A stretch of DNA of 64,000 bases, taken from assembly GCF_902168435.1 (NCBI RefSeq), contig NZ_LR656168.1:214070-278069 (forward strand). The letters are read 5' to 3'. Positions within the stretch are counted from its first letter, which is position 1, and every line of letters begins with the position of its first letter. Shown piece after piece: positions 1 to 8,879 of this stretch. The stretch comes from Bacillus marasmi. Lineage in GTDB: Bacteria > Bacillota > Bacilli > Bacillales > Cytobacillaceae. The notes beneath the pieces are model-generated. The model was not told the DNA's origin. It did not search any database and worked only from the letters and a program-made list of their open reading frames with translations. The position numbers were made by a program, and so were the translations under genes.

Positions 1-648
1 ACATAAAAATCTACACCAAAAATTTTTAAAGAAAAGTGAGAGTACGAAAATTACTAAAATAAATTTTACAGCAAAGCTACTTATGTTTAGGAAGAACGTT
101 AACATTTTAACATCTGAAATGACGTTGTACTGGCTAAACATGAAATCCAAGGCAGCTGCTGCAGGCATATCAAATAAAATATATTTTAAAAAGAAGGCTA
201 ATACTAAATATTTTATTGGAGATAATACCCAAGTTAACCATTTTGGTAGATCATAGGTTTTCTTTTTCATAATCATTTTACCTAACTTGCCGGTCCACTC
301 ACTCACAGTGCCAATCGGACAAATCCAGCTACAGAACGACCTTCTAAACAACAGTCCGGAACCAACAATGAATGTGAGTAGAACTAACCCTGCAGGATGA
401 ATCGGATCAAAATCTCCAGTAGAAATCCACACTTTAAAGCCAATCAAAGCACTGACTGGCAAAAAGCCTTCCACTGCTGGTGGTCTTTCTACAAAAGGAG
501 CTTCACCAAAAGTAGCAAAATGATTATAAAATAAATAAAAACGCAGTCCCACATAAAGAATAAAAAATAAGAATAAGAGCTGCACCGTCATTCTAGCGTA
601 TTCTATTGGTCTTTTCTTGATTTGTCTTTGCAACTTTTTTGTATTCAT
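1..648 (-). CDS. NapH/MauN-like 4Fe-4S membrane protein (partial)
   Basis: The frame is open from an ATG at 648 to the window edge, giving 216 codons of an unfinished protein. The ATG follows a good ribosome site (GAGGTGG). Seen in the translation: an N-terminal cytoplasmic stretch, a membrane segment at about residues 20-40, a CSWICP cysteine cluster after a second membrane segment, further hydrophobic segments, and a WCRFLC cluster at the edge. Paired Cys clusters after membrane helices are typical of NapH/MauN/YccM-type proteins, which pass electrons from quinol to periplasmic or membrane reductases. An Fnr-like site and a matching -10 lie just upstream, which fits anaerobic expression. 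The partner reductase is outside the window. Confidence 0.75.
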   Translation of the reverse strand, partial: MNTKKLQRQIKKRPIEYARMTVQLLFLFFILYVGLRFYLFYNHFATFGEAPFVERPPAVEGFLPVSALIGFKVWISTGDFDPIHPAGLVLLTFIVGSGLLFRRSFCSWICPIGTVSEWTGKLGKMIMKKKTYDLPKWLTWVLSPIKYLVLAFFLKYILFDMPAAAALDFMFSQYNVISDVKMLTFFLNISSFAVKFILVIFVLSLFFKNFWCRFLC

Positions 649-671
649 GATGCCCACCTCTTTCTTTTTTA

Positions 672-714
672 AATATAAAAAAAACAGGTGGTAATTTACG
701 TGATTTTCTTCACA
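672..714 (-). promoter_or_regulatory. Fnr-like box and -10 for the NapH-like gene
   Basis: On the minus strand TGTGAAGAAAATCACG (699-714) matches the Fnr/Crp consensus TGTGA-N6-TCACA with one mismatch. A -10-like TATATT lies at 672-677, predicting a start near 665, so the box is centred about 41.5 bp upstream. That is the usual place for an activator of this family at a class II promoter. The motif and spacing are seen; Fnr control is inferred. Confidence 0.55.
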
Positions 715-771
715 TGATAACTAGATAAACTACGGAATTCATCATGTTGTCGAAAAAATGTCATAGCTCAT

Positions 772-801
772 AAATAAAGGAGCTGAAATTTTGACAGCTC
801 C
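772..801 (-). terminator. Terminator of the KinB-like kinase gene
   Basis: Inverted repeat GGAGCTG / CAGCTCC (779-785 with 795-801), followed on the minus strand by TTTATTT. It lies just after the kinase stop codon. Confidence 0.7.
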
Positions 802-810
802 TCAAAGGAA

Positions 811-2049
811 TTACTTATTTTGCTTCATCGGAATGTTAATAGTTACTTTTGTCCCTTTATTTTCTTTACTTTCAAAGCGCAACTCACCATTATGGTCTTC
901 AATGATTTTCTTCGTAATAAGTAAACCTAAACCAGTACCTTCTGGTTTTGTTGTATAAAAAGGTTCTCCTAATTTCTGCAGTTTTTCCTTATCAATCCCA
1001 CAGCCCTGATCTTGAACTTCAATATTGATTTTCCCAGAACCTTTTCTTACTAATTTCACCTCTACAGTGCCACCCGTAGGCATGGATTCGAGGGCATTTT
1101 TTATGATATTAATAAGTGCTTGCTTAATTTGCTTTTCATTACATTCAATTAATGACAATTTATCATTCGGTTCTACGACTATCCTTGAATTTGTGTTTTC
1201 GGCTAATTGACTTGTTACACTTGTTACATAGTCAACAATTTTATTCAGATCATGTTTTTCAAAATGATTCATTTTTGGTCTGCCCAAAATCATTAAGTCA
1301 TCTACAATTGAATTAATTCGATCAATTTCCTGAATCATAATTGGATAAAACGAGTTTTCACTGTTATCGCGTTCCTGTTGTAATTGCGTAAATCCCTTTA
1401 AAGAAGATAAAGGATTACGGATTTCATGCCCAATTGATGTTGCCATCTGACCTAGAACAGCAAGCTTTTCATTTTGTCGTTGTCTTTCAAACATTGAAGT
1501 CAGCGTTTTAATATAAGATGTAAAACGTGCTAAAAAGATATATGAAACGATCCCAATTACCAAGATTATTACAACTGGAAACAGAAATTCTAGACTCTGA
1601 AAATACATCGTATAAAATAAATATTTTCCAGACAAGATTGAAATTACAACCCAGTAATATCTTTTATTAATAAAAATTGGTGAAAATAACATAAGAAAAA
1701 CTTCTACAACATTACCATCATGAATATAATTCGAGTTTTTAAGTGTAATCAAAATATAATTTATAACTTCTAATAAAATAAACCCTATAGAATAAATATA
1801 CTTAATCACGAATGGATTTTTCTTCTTTAAGAAATATATTGATATTGGTAAAAATCCAAACATCAAAAAATAAAACCAATAACCTAAACCAAACTCAGGT
1901 AGACCCATTGATTTATTTTTCAATTTAGGATAGATAAAATAATAAAACAAATCATATCCAATATAAATAATATAAAACATCAGCAAAAAAAGCTTAGTTG
2001 ACTTTATTTCTTCACTGACTATGTTGTCTCCATTCATATTTCCTGTCAT
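811..2049 (-). CDS. KinB-like membrane sensor histidine kinase
   Basis: A protein of 412 residues from the ATG at 2049, which has AGGGG ten bases upstream; a TTG at 2067 in the same frame is less likely because it overlaps that ribosome site. The N-terminal 170 residues hold about six hydrophobic segments with short loops and no large outer domain. The kinase core follows: phospho-acceptor His208 in GHEIRNPLSSLKGF, N box IIKNALESM, then DQGCGI and GTGLGL nucleotide-binding motifs. The layout and H-box resemble KinB of Bacillus, which feeds phosphate into the sporulation phosphorelay through Spo0F. No response regulator is adjacent, as is normal for phosphorelay kinases. Spo0A-like boxes lie upstream. 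The sporulation role is inferred. Confidence 0.75.
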   Translation of the reverse strand: MTGNMNGDNIVSEEIKSTKLFLLMFYIIYIGYDLFYYFIYPKLKNKSMGLPEFGLGYWFYFLMFGFLPISIYFLKKKNPFVIKYIYSIGFILLEVINYILITLKNSNYIHDGNVVEVFLMLFSPIFINKRYYWVVISILSGKYLFYTMYFQSLEFLFPVVIILVIGIVSYIFLARFTSYIKTLTSMFERQRQNEKLAVLGQMATSIGHEIRNPLSSLKGFTQLQQERDNSENSFYPIMIQEIDRINSIVDDLMILGRPKMNHFEKHDLNKIVDYVTSVTSQLAENTNSRIVVEPNDKLSLIECNEKQIKQALINIIKNALESMPTGGTVEVKLVRKGSGKINIEVQDQGCGIDKEKLQKLGEPFYTTKPEGTGLGLLITKKIIEDHNGELRFESKENKGTKVTINIPMKQNK

Positions 2050-2113
2050 AAATCCTAATCCCCTCAAGATTAATAGTATCCATATATGATGTACATACCT
2101 TATACATATTTTA

Positions 2114-2179
2114 ATCGACAGAGAGGCTTTTCTCTACCACAAAATGAAATTAATCGGCAAAATAATATAAAATTCGACA
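2114..2179 (-). promoter_or_regulatory. Spo0A-like boxes upstream of the kinase gene
   Basis: On the minus strand TGTCGAA (2173-2179) is an exact Spo0A box core (TGNCGAA), and TGTCGAT (2114-2120) differs in the last base. Both lie in the 185-bp leader of the kinase gene. Short boxes occur by chance, so control by Spo0A is a suggestion. Confidence 0.35.
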
Positions 2180-2234
2180 AAAATCGCATTTTTCAGTGGG
2201 TGTAAACTTCAAATTCAGCTGATTTTCACATCTC

Positions 2235-2906
2235 CTATTTCTGGAAAATATAGCGATTAACCGGCCGTCCAATTCCTCCGTACTGTATATCGATAATGAC
2301 TTTTCCGCACTTCTCCAGGTATTCTAAATATCGGCGAGCTGTTACACGGGCAATTCCTACTCCTTCAGCCACTTCCTCCGCCGAAATAGGGAAATCATTG
2401 CTTGATAAATAGCTAATGACTTTTTTTAACGTTACAGCATTTAACCCCTTCGGTAAATCTGGTTGTTCATCTAATTCTTTTTGAAAAAGAATTCCATCTA
2501 ACTCCTCTTGGGAAATATTTTGCTTCTTCCGAACCTGCAACCGGAACGAACGATAATTTTCCAGAGCCTTTTTCATTCTTTCAAACTTAAATGGCTTCAT
2601 TATATAATCAAATGCACCTTGTTGCAGGAAAGTTCGCACCGTATCCATATCACTTGCAGCAGTAATAGCAATCACGTCTACCTCATATCCCTTTGCCCGG
2701 ATCTGCTTTAAGGTTTCCAGACCATCTTGATTCGGCATGAATACATCCACCAACACTAAATCGGGTTTTAGCTGTTCAATTAGCTCGATACCTTCCAATC
2801 CATTGCTTGCTGCTCCAAGCACTCTGAAGCCCTCGACTTGATCTACAAACATTCGATTAACCTCTTGTACCATAAGATCATCTTCAATCAAAATGACTTT
2901 GAACAA
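2235..2906 (-). CDS. dctR: Response regulator DctR
   Basis: CitB/DcuR-type response regulator of 223 residues. The receiver domain (about 1-120) keeps the acidic pair in IEDD, the phospho-acceptor Asp54 in LVLVDVFMP, a Thr in AITAA and the Lys in MKPF. The C-terminal part has a winged-helix-like DNA-binding region (ISAEEVAEGVGIARVTARRYLEYL). I chose the TTG at 2906: the ribosome site AGGGGG sits eight bases before it but directly abuts the upstream in-frame GTG at 2915, and starting there gives the MFKVILIEDD expected for the family. It lies 12 bases after dctS and should be co-transcribed. Known role of the family: activating C4-dicarboxylate transport genes, here dctP. Confidence 0.85.
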   Translation of the reverse strand: MFKVILIEDDLMVQEVNRMFVDQVEGFRVLGAASNGLEGIELIEQLKPDLVLVDVFMPNQDGLETLKQIRAKGYEVDVIAITAASDMDTVRTFLQQGAFDYIMKPFKFERMKKALENYRSFRLQVRKKQNISQEELDGILFQKELDEQPDLPKGLNAVTLKKVISYLSSNDFPISAEEVAEGVGIARVTARRYLEYLEKCGKVIIDIQYGGIGRPVNRYIFQK

Positions 2907-2918
2907 ATCATCCACCCC

Positions 2919-4505
2919 CTAATTTGCTAGTTCATGTTCGAATGTGATTTGAAACGAAGTCCCCTCCCCCAAAATTGAATCGACATGAATGAAGCCTTTC
3001 CCCTTTTCGACGATTTGCTGAACTAAAAATAATCCAATTCCCCTTCCAGGCCCCGATTTCGAGGAATAACCATAGCTAAAGATTGAAGCTAAATTCGCTT
3101 CAGGGATTCCACAGCCATTATCTTCTACTAAAATAGTTAATAGCTTGTCTGATTGCCTGATACTTACATAGATTTCCTTACAATCCGCATGAGACTGATG
3201 AAAGGAATCATACGCATTTTCAATTAGATTTCCTACCATTAGCACAAAATCATGATGATCAAGTAAATTTGGGAATTCCCGTAAATAACTATTCCGATCA
3301 ATGATAACCTGTATCCCAAGCTCTTTGCCCCGACTTACTTTACTTAACAATAAACCAGATAAACTATCATCATGAATATTTTTGCTCAAAAAGCGTGTGA
3401 GTTCCTCTTGTTCCTCAGTTACCTGAAAAACATATTGTAACGCTTTATCCCGATTACCAAGTTGAATCAAGCCAGCGATTGTATGGAGCTTGTTAATATG
3501 CTCATGATTTTGAACCCGCAATGCGTTAACAAATGCTTTTACACCAGTTAACTCCTCGGCTAACTTTTTTACATTTGTTCGGTCCTGGAAAATCGCAATT
3601 GCTCCCACAATCTTATTGTCAACCTTAATCGGAACTCGATTACTGACAATCATCAAGTTATTAATATATAAATCTTTGTTATAAATCGGTTCCGCTATAT
3701 GAAGAATTTCTGGCAAATAGGTTTCAGGTAATACCTCAGTAATATCTCTTCCGATAACCTCTTCTTCAACTCCAAGAATCTCCTTTGCTCGATTGTTAAA
3801 AATTGTAATTTTCTCATGGCGATCGATGGCAATAATTCCTTCATGCATCGCATTAAAAGCCTCGGTCCGTTCCACGACCAACCTCGCAATTTCATGTGGC
3901 TCCAACTGAAACATTTCCCGTTTAATGTGCCGAGCCAACACCCAGGCGCCCCAACCTCCAAATAGGAAAGCAATTCCTCCCGACAGCAAAATTTCCTTCT
4001 TCACATTCATCAAAGTATCAAATAGACTTGGAAGCTTATAGCCCACCATGATTACGCCAACCTGCTGATGATCTTCATCAATGACCGGTACAAACGCTCG
4101 AACCACTGAGCCAATTTCCCCGATTGCTTCTGATAGATAAGAGTGCTCAGCAAAGGCAGCACCTTCATCTAAGCCATCCGAAACCTTGCCGACCAACTCT
4201 TTATTTGGGTGAGTATGTCGTATTCTATTCATATCCATGACAACGATATAGTCCGCATTATTAATCATGCGGATTTTCTCTACCGTTTTTTGTAGTACCT
4301 CTAACTCTTGGTTATCTTCTGAAAGGTGAACTATTACTTCTGGAAGCTCAGAAACTGTTCGGGCAGTCAACATTGCTTTCTCCCGAATTTTGTTCTGTTC
4401 TTTATGGGTAAATTCGTTTATTAAAATAATTCCAAGGAAGATTAATGAAAATCCAAGAATAAACACAATTAGGCTAGTGATTTTCCATTGTATTGGTGTC
4501 CGCAT
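2919..4505 (-). CDS. dctS: Sensor histidine kinase DctS (DcuS/CitA family)
   Basis: A protein of 528 residues starting at ATG 4505. Seen: a membrane segment near residues 10-30, an extracytoplasmic sensor domain to about 170 (the PAS/Cache fold of DcuS/CitA kinases), a second membrane segment around 175-195, a cytoplasmic PAS domain (about 215-310), the phospho-acceptor region RVQNHEHINKLHTIAGL, and an ATPase domain with NLIENAYD, DNGCGIP and GRGIGLFLV. This is the DctS sensor that together with DctB detects C4-dicarboxylates and phosphorylates DctR. It is divergent from dctB with about 100 bases between them. Confidence 0.87.
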   Translation of the reverse strand: MRTPIQWKITSLIVFILGFSLIFLGIILINEFTHKEQNKIREKAMLTARTVSELPEVIVHLSEDNQELEVLQKTVEKIRMINNADYIVVMDMNRIRHTHPNKELVGKVSDGLDEGAAFAEHSYLSEAIGEIGSVVRAFVPVIDEDHQQVGVIMVGYKLPSLFDTLMNVKKEILLSGGIAFLFGGWGAWVLARHIKREMFQLEPHEIARLVVERTEAFNAMHEGIIAIDRHEKITIFNNRAKEILGVEEEVIGRDITEVLPETYLPEILHIAEPIYNKDLYINNLMIVSNRVPIKVDNKIVGAIAIFQDRTNVKKLAEELTGVKAFVNALRVQNHEHINKLHTIAGLIQLGNRDKALQYVFQVTEEQEELTRFLSKNIHDDSLSGLLLSKVSRGKELGIQVIIDRNSYLREFPNLLDHHDFVLMVGNLIENAYDSFHQSHADCKEIYVSIRQSDKLLTILVEDNGCGIPEANLASIFSYGYSSKSGPGRGIGLFLVQQIVEKGKGFIHVDSILGEGTSFQITFEHELAN

Positions 4506-4609
4506 ACGTGAATTCCCCTTACATTTCTTGCTTCTATTTTAGCACGAAAAAAATGATATACTATTCTAATAAATGATATTATTTAAAAAACAACTATTTG
4601 AGGGTGGCT

Positions 4610-5644
4610 ATGAAAACATTTATTTCTATAAGCTTATTAACAATTGTTATGTTAATATCGTGGATTAGTACAGATACCTTAAATCACTCGAAAAATCGCG
4701 TACAAGACGACGAACAAACTGGCTTGCGTGATCAAATTGTCATTCGCTTTAGTCATGTTGTCGCCGAAAATACACCAAAGGGGCTTGCTGCACAGAAGTT
4801 CGCCCAATTAGTAGAAAGCGAGTCTAATGGAAAAGTCAAAGTTGAAGTATATCCAAACAGCATTCTTTACTCTGACGGCGAAGAGGTGGACGCCCTTGTC
4901 AATGGGGATATTCAAATGATTGCCCCAACCTTTTCAAAAATGACCGAGTACGCTCCAAAATGGAAGGTCCTTGACCTACCGTTTTTGTTTGAAAATGATG
5001 AACACGTCGAGCGAGTTTTTAATGGGAAAATAGGCAAAGACTTGCTCCAAAAATTAGATCATAAAAACATGCTTGGGTTGACGTTTTGGAGTAATGGTTT
5101 TAAGCAAATGACCAGTAATGAACGTCCATTGTTAAACCCTGAGGATTTTCAAGGGCTCCATTTCCGGGTAATGCCTGGCACTGTTATTCAAAGGCAGTTT
5201 GCCCTTTTAAATGCAAAAACCACGGCACAACCATTCAATAATGTATACCGTTCATTGGAGCTTCATGAACTGGATGGGCAGGAAAATACCATTTCCAATA
5301 TTTACTCAAAAGGACTTTACAAGGTTCAGAGCCATCTTACTTTAAGCAATCATGCCTACCTAGGTTATGCAGTCATTATCAACAAGCAATTTTGGGGAAA
5401 ATTAACTCCTACACAACAAAATCAAATTAATAGCGCACTATCAGAAACAACCAAATGGATACAGGAAGAAGCCAAGAAAATGAACGAACAGCAGTTTGAA
5501 GAAATCCAACAAAATTCATCTCTACAGCTTCACACTTTGAATAAAGAACAACAGAAAGCTTGGAAAGACAGGTTTGCCCCACTTTACCAGGAATTAAAAG
5601 CAGAAATCGGATCAACACAAATTCAAAGTATACTTAACGAATAA
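4610..5644 (+). CDS. dctB: C4-dicarboxylate-binding co-sensor DctB (TRAP DctP-type)
   Basis: A protein of 344 residues from the ATG at 4610, with AGGG five bases upstream; a TTG at 4598 in frame overlaps the ribosome site. An N-terminal hydrophobic signal or anchor (about residues 5-22) precedes a TRAP-type solute-binding domain with family motifs FSHVVAENTPKGLAAQKFA and YSDGEEV. No TRAP membrane subunits are present. In Bacillus subtilis the equivalent DctB does not feed a TRAP transporter but acts with DctS as an external dicarboxylate receptor; the same arrangement next to dctSR and dctP supports that role here. Confidence 0.85.
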   Translation: MKTFISISLLTIVMLISWISTDTLNHSKNRVQDDEQTGLRDQIVIRFSHVVAENTPKGLAAQKFAQLVESESNGKVKVEVYPNSILYSDGEEVDALVNGDIQMIAPTFSKMTEYAPKWKVLDLPFLFENDEHVERVFNGKIGKDLLQKLDHKNMLGLTFWSNGFKQMTSNERPLLNPEDFQGLHFRVMPGTVIQRQFALLNAKTTAQPFNNVYRSLELHELDGQENTISNIYSKGLYKVQSHLTLSNHAYLGYAVIINKQFWGKLTPTQQNQINSALSETTKWIQEEAKKMNEQQFEEIQQNSSLQLHTLNKEQQKAWKDRFAPLYQELKAEIGSTQIQSILNE

Positions 5645-6110
5645 CCATATAGTTTAAGTATTTCAGCTATACAAAAAATCGAACTATCATTCGAAATTCT
5701 AACTTAGAATTTCCTTATAGTTCGATTTTTTTACTTTTACAATAGGCATTACCCTGAAAAAATTGCGGTTACATTGCTGTGCAAAATTTTTTGCATCTGG
5801 CTCTGTTAACCCGATTGTTGATTTCCTTTTGTTTGAAAATAAGCGGAGGAATTCCGCTTATCTCAGGAAATACCTATATTTCCTTAAAAATAGCAGGAGT
5901 TTTTCCGCTTATCTCATAAAAATCACTAGATTTTGTCCTTTTGGGAGTAGTTAAGTGGAAATTCTCCCCTTATTTCAGCTCAATTAGCCCCAACTACATA
6001 CAATAACGGGAAATTCTCCTCTTATTTATTCTCATACCTACATAAAAATCATTCGGTTTTAATAACGGACAATTTAGTTCTGCCCTAGCTTCATTTTATA
6101 CACTAAAACT
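5645..6110 (+). repeat. Composite repeat element, copy A
   Basis: The gap between dctB and dctP holds, in order: AGTTTAAGTATTTCA, a strong hairpin (677-732 of the 5 kb line), a linker with GCAAAATTTTTTGCAT, the phrase GTTGATTTCCTT, then four diverged units based on an inverted AAGCGGA/TCCGCTT word (about 5840-6040), then TAGTTCTGCCCTAGCTTC. The whole order is repeated in reverse at 34440-34905. Spacing between units is 51, 59 and 52 bp. No protein is encoded. Confidence 0.75.
5677..5732 (+). terminator. Hairpin and T-run after dctB
   Basis: AATCGAACTAT (5677-5687) pairs with ATAGTTCGATT (5717-5727), with an inner weaker pairing of GAAATTCTAA/TTAGAATTTC, then a T-run. It can serve as terminator of dctB and is also the hairpin part of composite element A. 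Confidence 0.75.
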
Positions 6111-6207
6111 TTTTACAATTTTGTGACCAAAAAGAACAAAAAGAACAATATCACCATAAATCTGGATTTTCTAAATTATCTGTTAATATTACATCATTCA
6201 CACCAAT

Positions 6208-6221
6208 TGAAAACGCTAACA
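6208..6221 (+). promoter_or_regulatory. CcpA cre site before dctP
   Basis: TGAAAACGCTAACA fits the cre consensus TGNAANCGNWNNCA fully and ends 28 bases before the dctP start. CcpA would block dctP when preferred sugars are present, as known for Bacillus dicarboxylate transport. Confidence 0.7.
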
Positions 6222-6249
6222 TTTTTTTCATATACAAGGGGGATGAAAA

Positions 6250-7527
6250 ATGAAGATTAATTTCCGTAATTTAACTGTACAAGTAATCATCGGGATTTTT
6301 GTCGGGATTACAATTGGGTTTATGTTTCCTGAGTTCGGTGAAAAGCTTAAAGTATTAGCAGATGTATTCATCAAAATGATTAAAATGGTTATCGCACCTA
6401 TTGTCTTTTTTACAGTCGTTATCGGTATCGGCAGCATGGGCGATCTCAAAAAAGTCGGGCGTATCGGGGGTAAAGCGCTCCTCTATTTTGAAATCGTAAC
6501 GACGTTTGCTTTAGCAATCGGTATTATTGTTGTAAACTTTATTAAACCTGGTAAAGGCTTTAACACATCATCAGTTGAAGGCGGCGATGTTAGTCAATAT
6601 ACAGACGCCGCAAAAGAAACCAGTCACGGAGCAATTGATTTTATCGTAGGAATCATTCCAGATAATATCATTGCGGCAATGGCAAAGGGTGAATTGCTTC
6701 CTATCCTTTTCTTCGCTGTTTTGTTCGGGGTATCATTAGCTGCAATGGGAGAAAAAGGAAAGCCAATCGTTTCATTGTTCGAAAAGCTTACTGATGTATT
6801 CTTCGGTGTCGTAAATATGATTATGAAGGTTTCACCAATCGCCGCTTCAGGAGCAATGGCTTATACTATCGGTAAATTTGGTCTCGGATCACTTATTTCA
6901 TTAGGAAAATTAATGGGCTCTGTTTATATTACGATGTTCCTTTTCGTAGTCTTTATTCTTGGGGCAATTGCTAAATTCTATCGCTTCAATATCTTTAAAT
7001 TCATCGCATATATTAAAGAGGAAATACTACTTGTACTTGGAACTTCATCTTCTGAATCCGCTTTACCACGTATGATGGAACGCTTAGAAAAATACGGATG
7101 TTCTAAATCAGTGGTTGGATTAGTCGTTCCAACAGGTTATTCATTCAATTTAGACGGTACTGCAATTTACTTATCAATGGCCGCAATTTTCATTGCACAG
7201 GCTTATGGCGTTGACCTAACTTTAGTGCAAGAAATTACACTTCTTGGAATTTTAATGCTAACATCAAAAGGCGCAGCAGGTGTAACAGGTTCTGGCTTTA
7301 TCACATTAGCGGCAACTCTAGCAGCCTTCCCAATGATTCCGGTTGAAGGTATTGCATTACTTCTAGGTGTAGATCGTTTCATGTCTGAAGCAAGAGCGAT
7401 TACTAATCTAATCGGTAATGGCGTGGCAACAGTTGTTGTATCAAAAATGGAAAATGAATTTAATCCACTCGAAGTTGCTCCAGAAAAACCTGAGACACTA
7501 GTAGCTACTAAAGAACAAGTTGTTTAA
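6250..7527 (+). CDS. dctP: C4-dicarboxylate:cation symporter DctP
   Basis: A protein of 425 residues, full length for the DAACS (glutamate/dicarboxylate:cation symporter) family. It has about eight membrane helices and the two re-entrant loop regions typical of the family: the serine-rich [12 protein letters not shown] and [14 protein letters not shown], and the binding helix motif [15 protein letters not shown] ribosome site (AAGGGGGATG) sits just ahead of the ATG. It imports succinate, fumarate and malate and is the expected target of DctR, with dctB, dctS and dctR beside it. A cre site and a composite repeat element lie upstream; a terminator follows. Confidence 0.9.
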   Translation: MKINFRNLTVQVIIGIFVGITIGFMFPEFGEKLKVLADVFIKMIKMVIAPIVFFTVVIGIGSMGDLKKVGRIGGKALLYFEIVTTFALAIGIIVVNFIKPGKGFNTSSVEGGDVSQYTDAAKETSHGAIDFIVGIIPDNIIAAMAKGELLPILFFAVLFGVSLAAMGEKGKPIVSLFEKLTDVFFGVVNMIMKVSPIAASGAMAYTIGKFGLGSLISLGKLMGSVYITMFLFVVFILGAIAKFYRFNIFKFIAYIKEEILLVLGTSSSESALPRMMERLEKYGCSKSVVGLVVPTGYSFNLDGTAIYLSMAAIFIAQAYGVDLTLVQEITLLGILMLTSKGAAGVTGSGFITLAATLAAFPMIPVEGIALLLGVDRFMSEARAITNLIGNGVATVVVSKMENEFNPLEVAPEKPETLVATKEQVV

Positions 7528-7534
7528 ACGATTC

Positions 7535-7560
7535 GAACGGGCTAAGCCCGTTCTTTTTTT
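7535..7560 (+). terminator. Terminator of dctP
   Basis: GAACGGGC / GCCCGTTC with a three-base loop followed by seven T. Confidence 0.9.
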
Positions 7561-7766
7561 ATTATTAAGAAGTTTGAATCCTTAATTTAGATTGTTTTAT
7601 TAGTTAATATGTTTATGTAAAAATACTGAAAATTTCGAAAAGATGACACAAAAGACCCTCAGAATTACTTTATCAATATAATATAATGTAACCAGATAAT
7701 ACAAAATTTTCATATTATTACAGCTGCCACTTACTGATTTGGGGGAACAGAAAGGGGTAGAATATT

Positions 7767-8492
7767 ATGCATTACGAAAGACCGCTTGTCACATTCTTTA
7801 ACTTAACTTTTGATTTGTCACTTGTCCTCACTAGTACTTTCACCGCAGTAACCGTCTTCCTTTTTGCAATTCTTGCATCTAGAAAACTTGTCAACTCTTC
7901 ACCACAAAAATGGCAAAATGTTATGGAATGGCTCGTCGAGTTTATCCAAAACATCATGATGAACACTATTGGCATTAAGAATAATATGTTCATTTTAACA
8001 ACAGGTGTCACACTTTTCCTATTTATTATTGTTTCAAATATGCTGGGAATTCCTTTTTCCTTCGTAGCCGGTACGGATACACAATTTTTATGGTGGAAAT
8101 CTCCAACCTCTGATGCACATGTCACCTTGACTTTGGCAATTATGATGATTGTCTACACACATTTCATTGATTTAAAGCTTCACGGCGTAAAAAAATACTT
8201 TTTAGGCTATTTCAAACCATTTAAGGCATTGTTTCTAATTAACTTATTAGAGCAATTTGCTACCACTTTAACGCTTGGATTGCGTTTATTTGGTAATGTT
8301 TATGCCGGAGAAGTGATGTTAGCACTTTTAGCCGGTGCAGTACATAACGGATTTTTCGCTGCATTTTTCGCTTCGATTCCTATGGTCATTTGGCAAGCCT
8401 TCTGTATTTTTATCGGAGCATTGCAGGCATATATCTTCGTTACATTAACAATGGTTTATATCGGGCAAAGATTTTCTGCCCATGAAATGTGA
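7767..8492 (+). CDS. Orphan F0-type ATP synthase subunit a-like protein
   Basis: A protein of 241 residues with about five to six membrane helices, the usual length of bacterial AtpB. The ATG at 7767 follows AAAGGGGT at eight bases. Family motifs are intact: SPTSDAHVTLTLA, the functional Arg173 in LTLGLRLFGNVYAGEV, and WQAFCIFIGALQAYIFVTLTMVY near the C-terminus. In ATP synthase this subunit forms the proton half-channels against the c ring. Here no c subunit, delta, alpha, gamma, beta or epsilon genes follow; the neighbours are a short b-like gene and an AtpI/AtpZ-like gene. It is a second, detached copy, not the housekeeping atp operon. The intact arginine argues that it still handles protons or sodium with some c ring. 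Confidence 0.85.
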   Translation: MHYERPLVTFFNLTFDLSLVLTSTFTAVTVFLFAILASRKLVNSSPQKWQNVMEWLVEFIQNIMMNTIGIKNNMFILTTGVTLFLFIIVSNMLGIPFSFVAGTDTQFLWWKSPTSDAHVTLTLAIMMIVYTHFIDLKLHGVKKYFLGYFKPFKALFLINLLEQFATTLTLGLRLFGNVYAGEVMLALLAGAVHNGFFAAFFASIPMVIWQAFCIFIGALQAYIFVTLTMVYIGQRFSAHEM

Positions 8493-8507
8493 AAGGAATG
8501 AATTCAA

Positions 8508-8879
8508 ATGGGGGATTTTACAATTTTCGGAATGAACGTCGCATTAGGAACCATGATTTATCAAGCATTGCTTTTTACAGGGTTGTTTTTATTACTTAGA
8601 AAATATGTATTACCAAAGCTTGTCGCAGTCTTAGAAAACCGGAAATTGCATATTGAAAAACAACTGATGTTAGCAGAAAGTTTCAAGGCCGAAGGAGAAC
8701 AGTATGCTAAAGAACAAGAAAACCTGCTGCGGGAAGCAAAAATAGAAGCAAAAGAAATCATTACTCGAAGTCAAAAAGAAGCCCTCATCATCATAAAACT
8801 GGCAAAAGAGGAAGCGAATATGATCCGAACACAAGCATATAACAGCCTCCCAACCGATCGGCAGCGTGATGCCGGATGA
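8508..8879 (+). CDS. Short F0 subunit b-like protein without F1-binding end
   Basis: A protein of 123 residues; normal AtpF has about 160-175. Seen: one membrane helix at about residues 12-30, the basic hinge RKYVLPKL, then a charged helix rich in Glu/Lys/Ala (about 45-110), as in b subunits. The C-terminal region that binds subunit delta and F1 is missing. The TGA stop overlaps the next gene's ATG by four bases (ATGA), so the short end is part of a working operon design and not an obvious frameshift. It lies 15 bases after the a-like gene, with AAAGGA as ribosome site. I infer a membrane stalk partner of the a-like protein that does not hold F1. Confidence 0.7.
   Translation: MGDFTIFGMNVALGTMIYQALLFTGLFLLLRKYVLPKLVAVLENRKLHIEKQLMLAESFKAEGEQYAKEQENLLREAKIEAKEIITRSQKEALIIIKLAKEEANMIRTQAYNSLPTDRQRDAG

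Noticed and set aside
748-754. Spo0A box core near the NapH-like promoter
   Set aside because: A single 7-base match with no second box at a sensible distance; too likely by chance to call as a site.
8508-8879. b-like gene as a frameshifted pseudogene
   Set aside because: No continuation of a b subunit is found in the other frames downstream, and the stop overlaps the next start as ATGA, which fits a real short gene.
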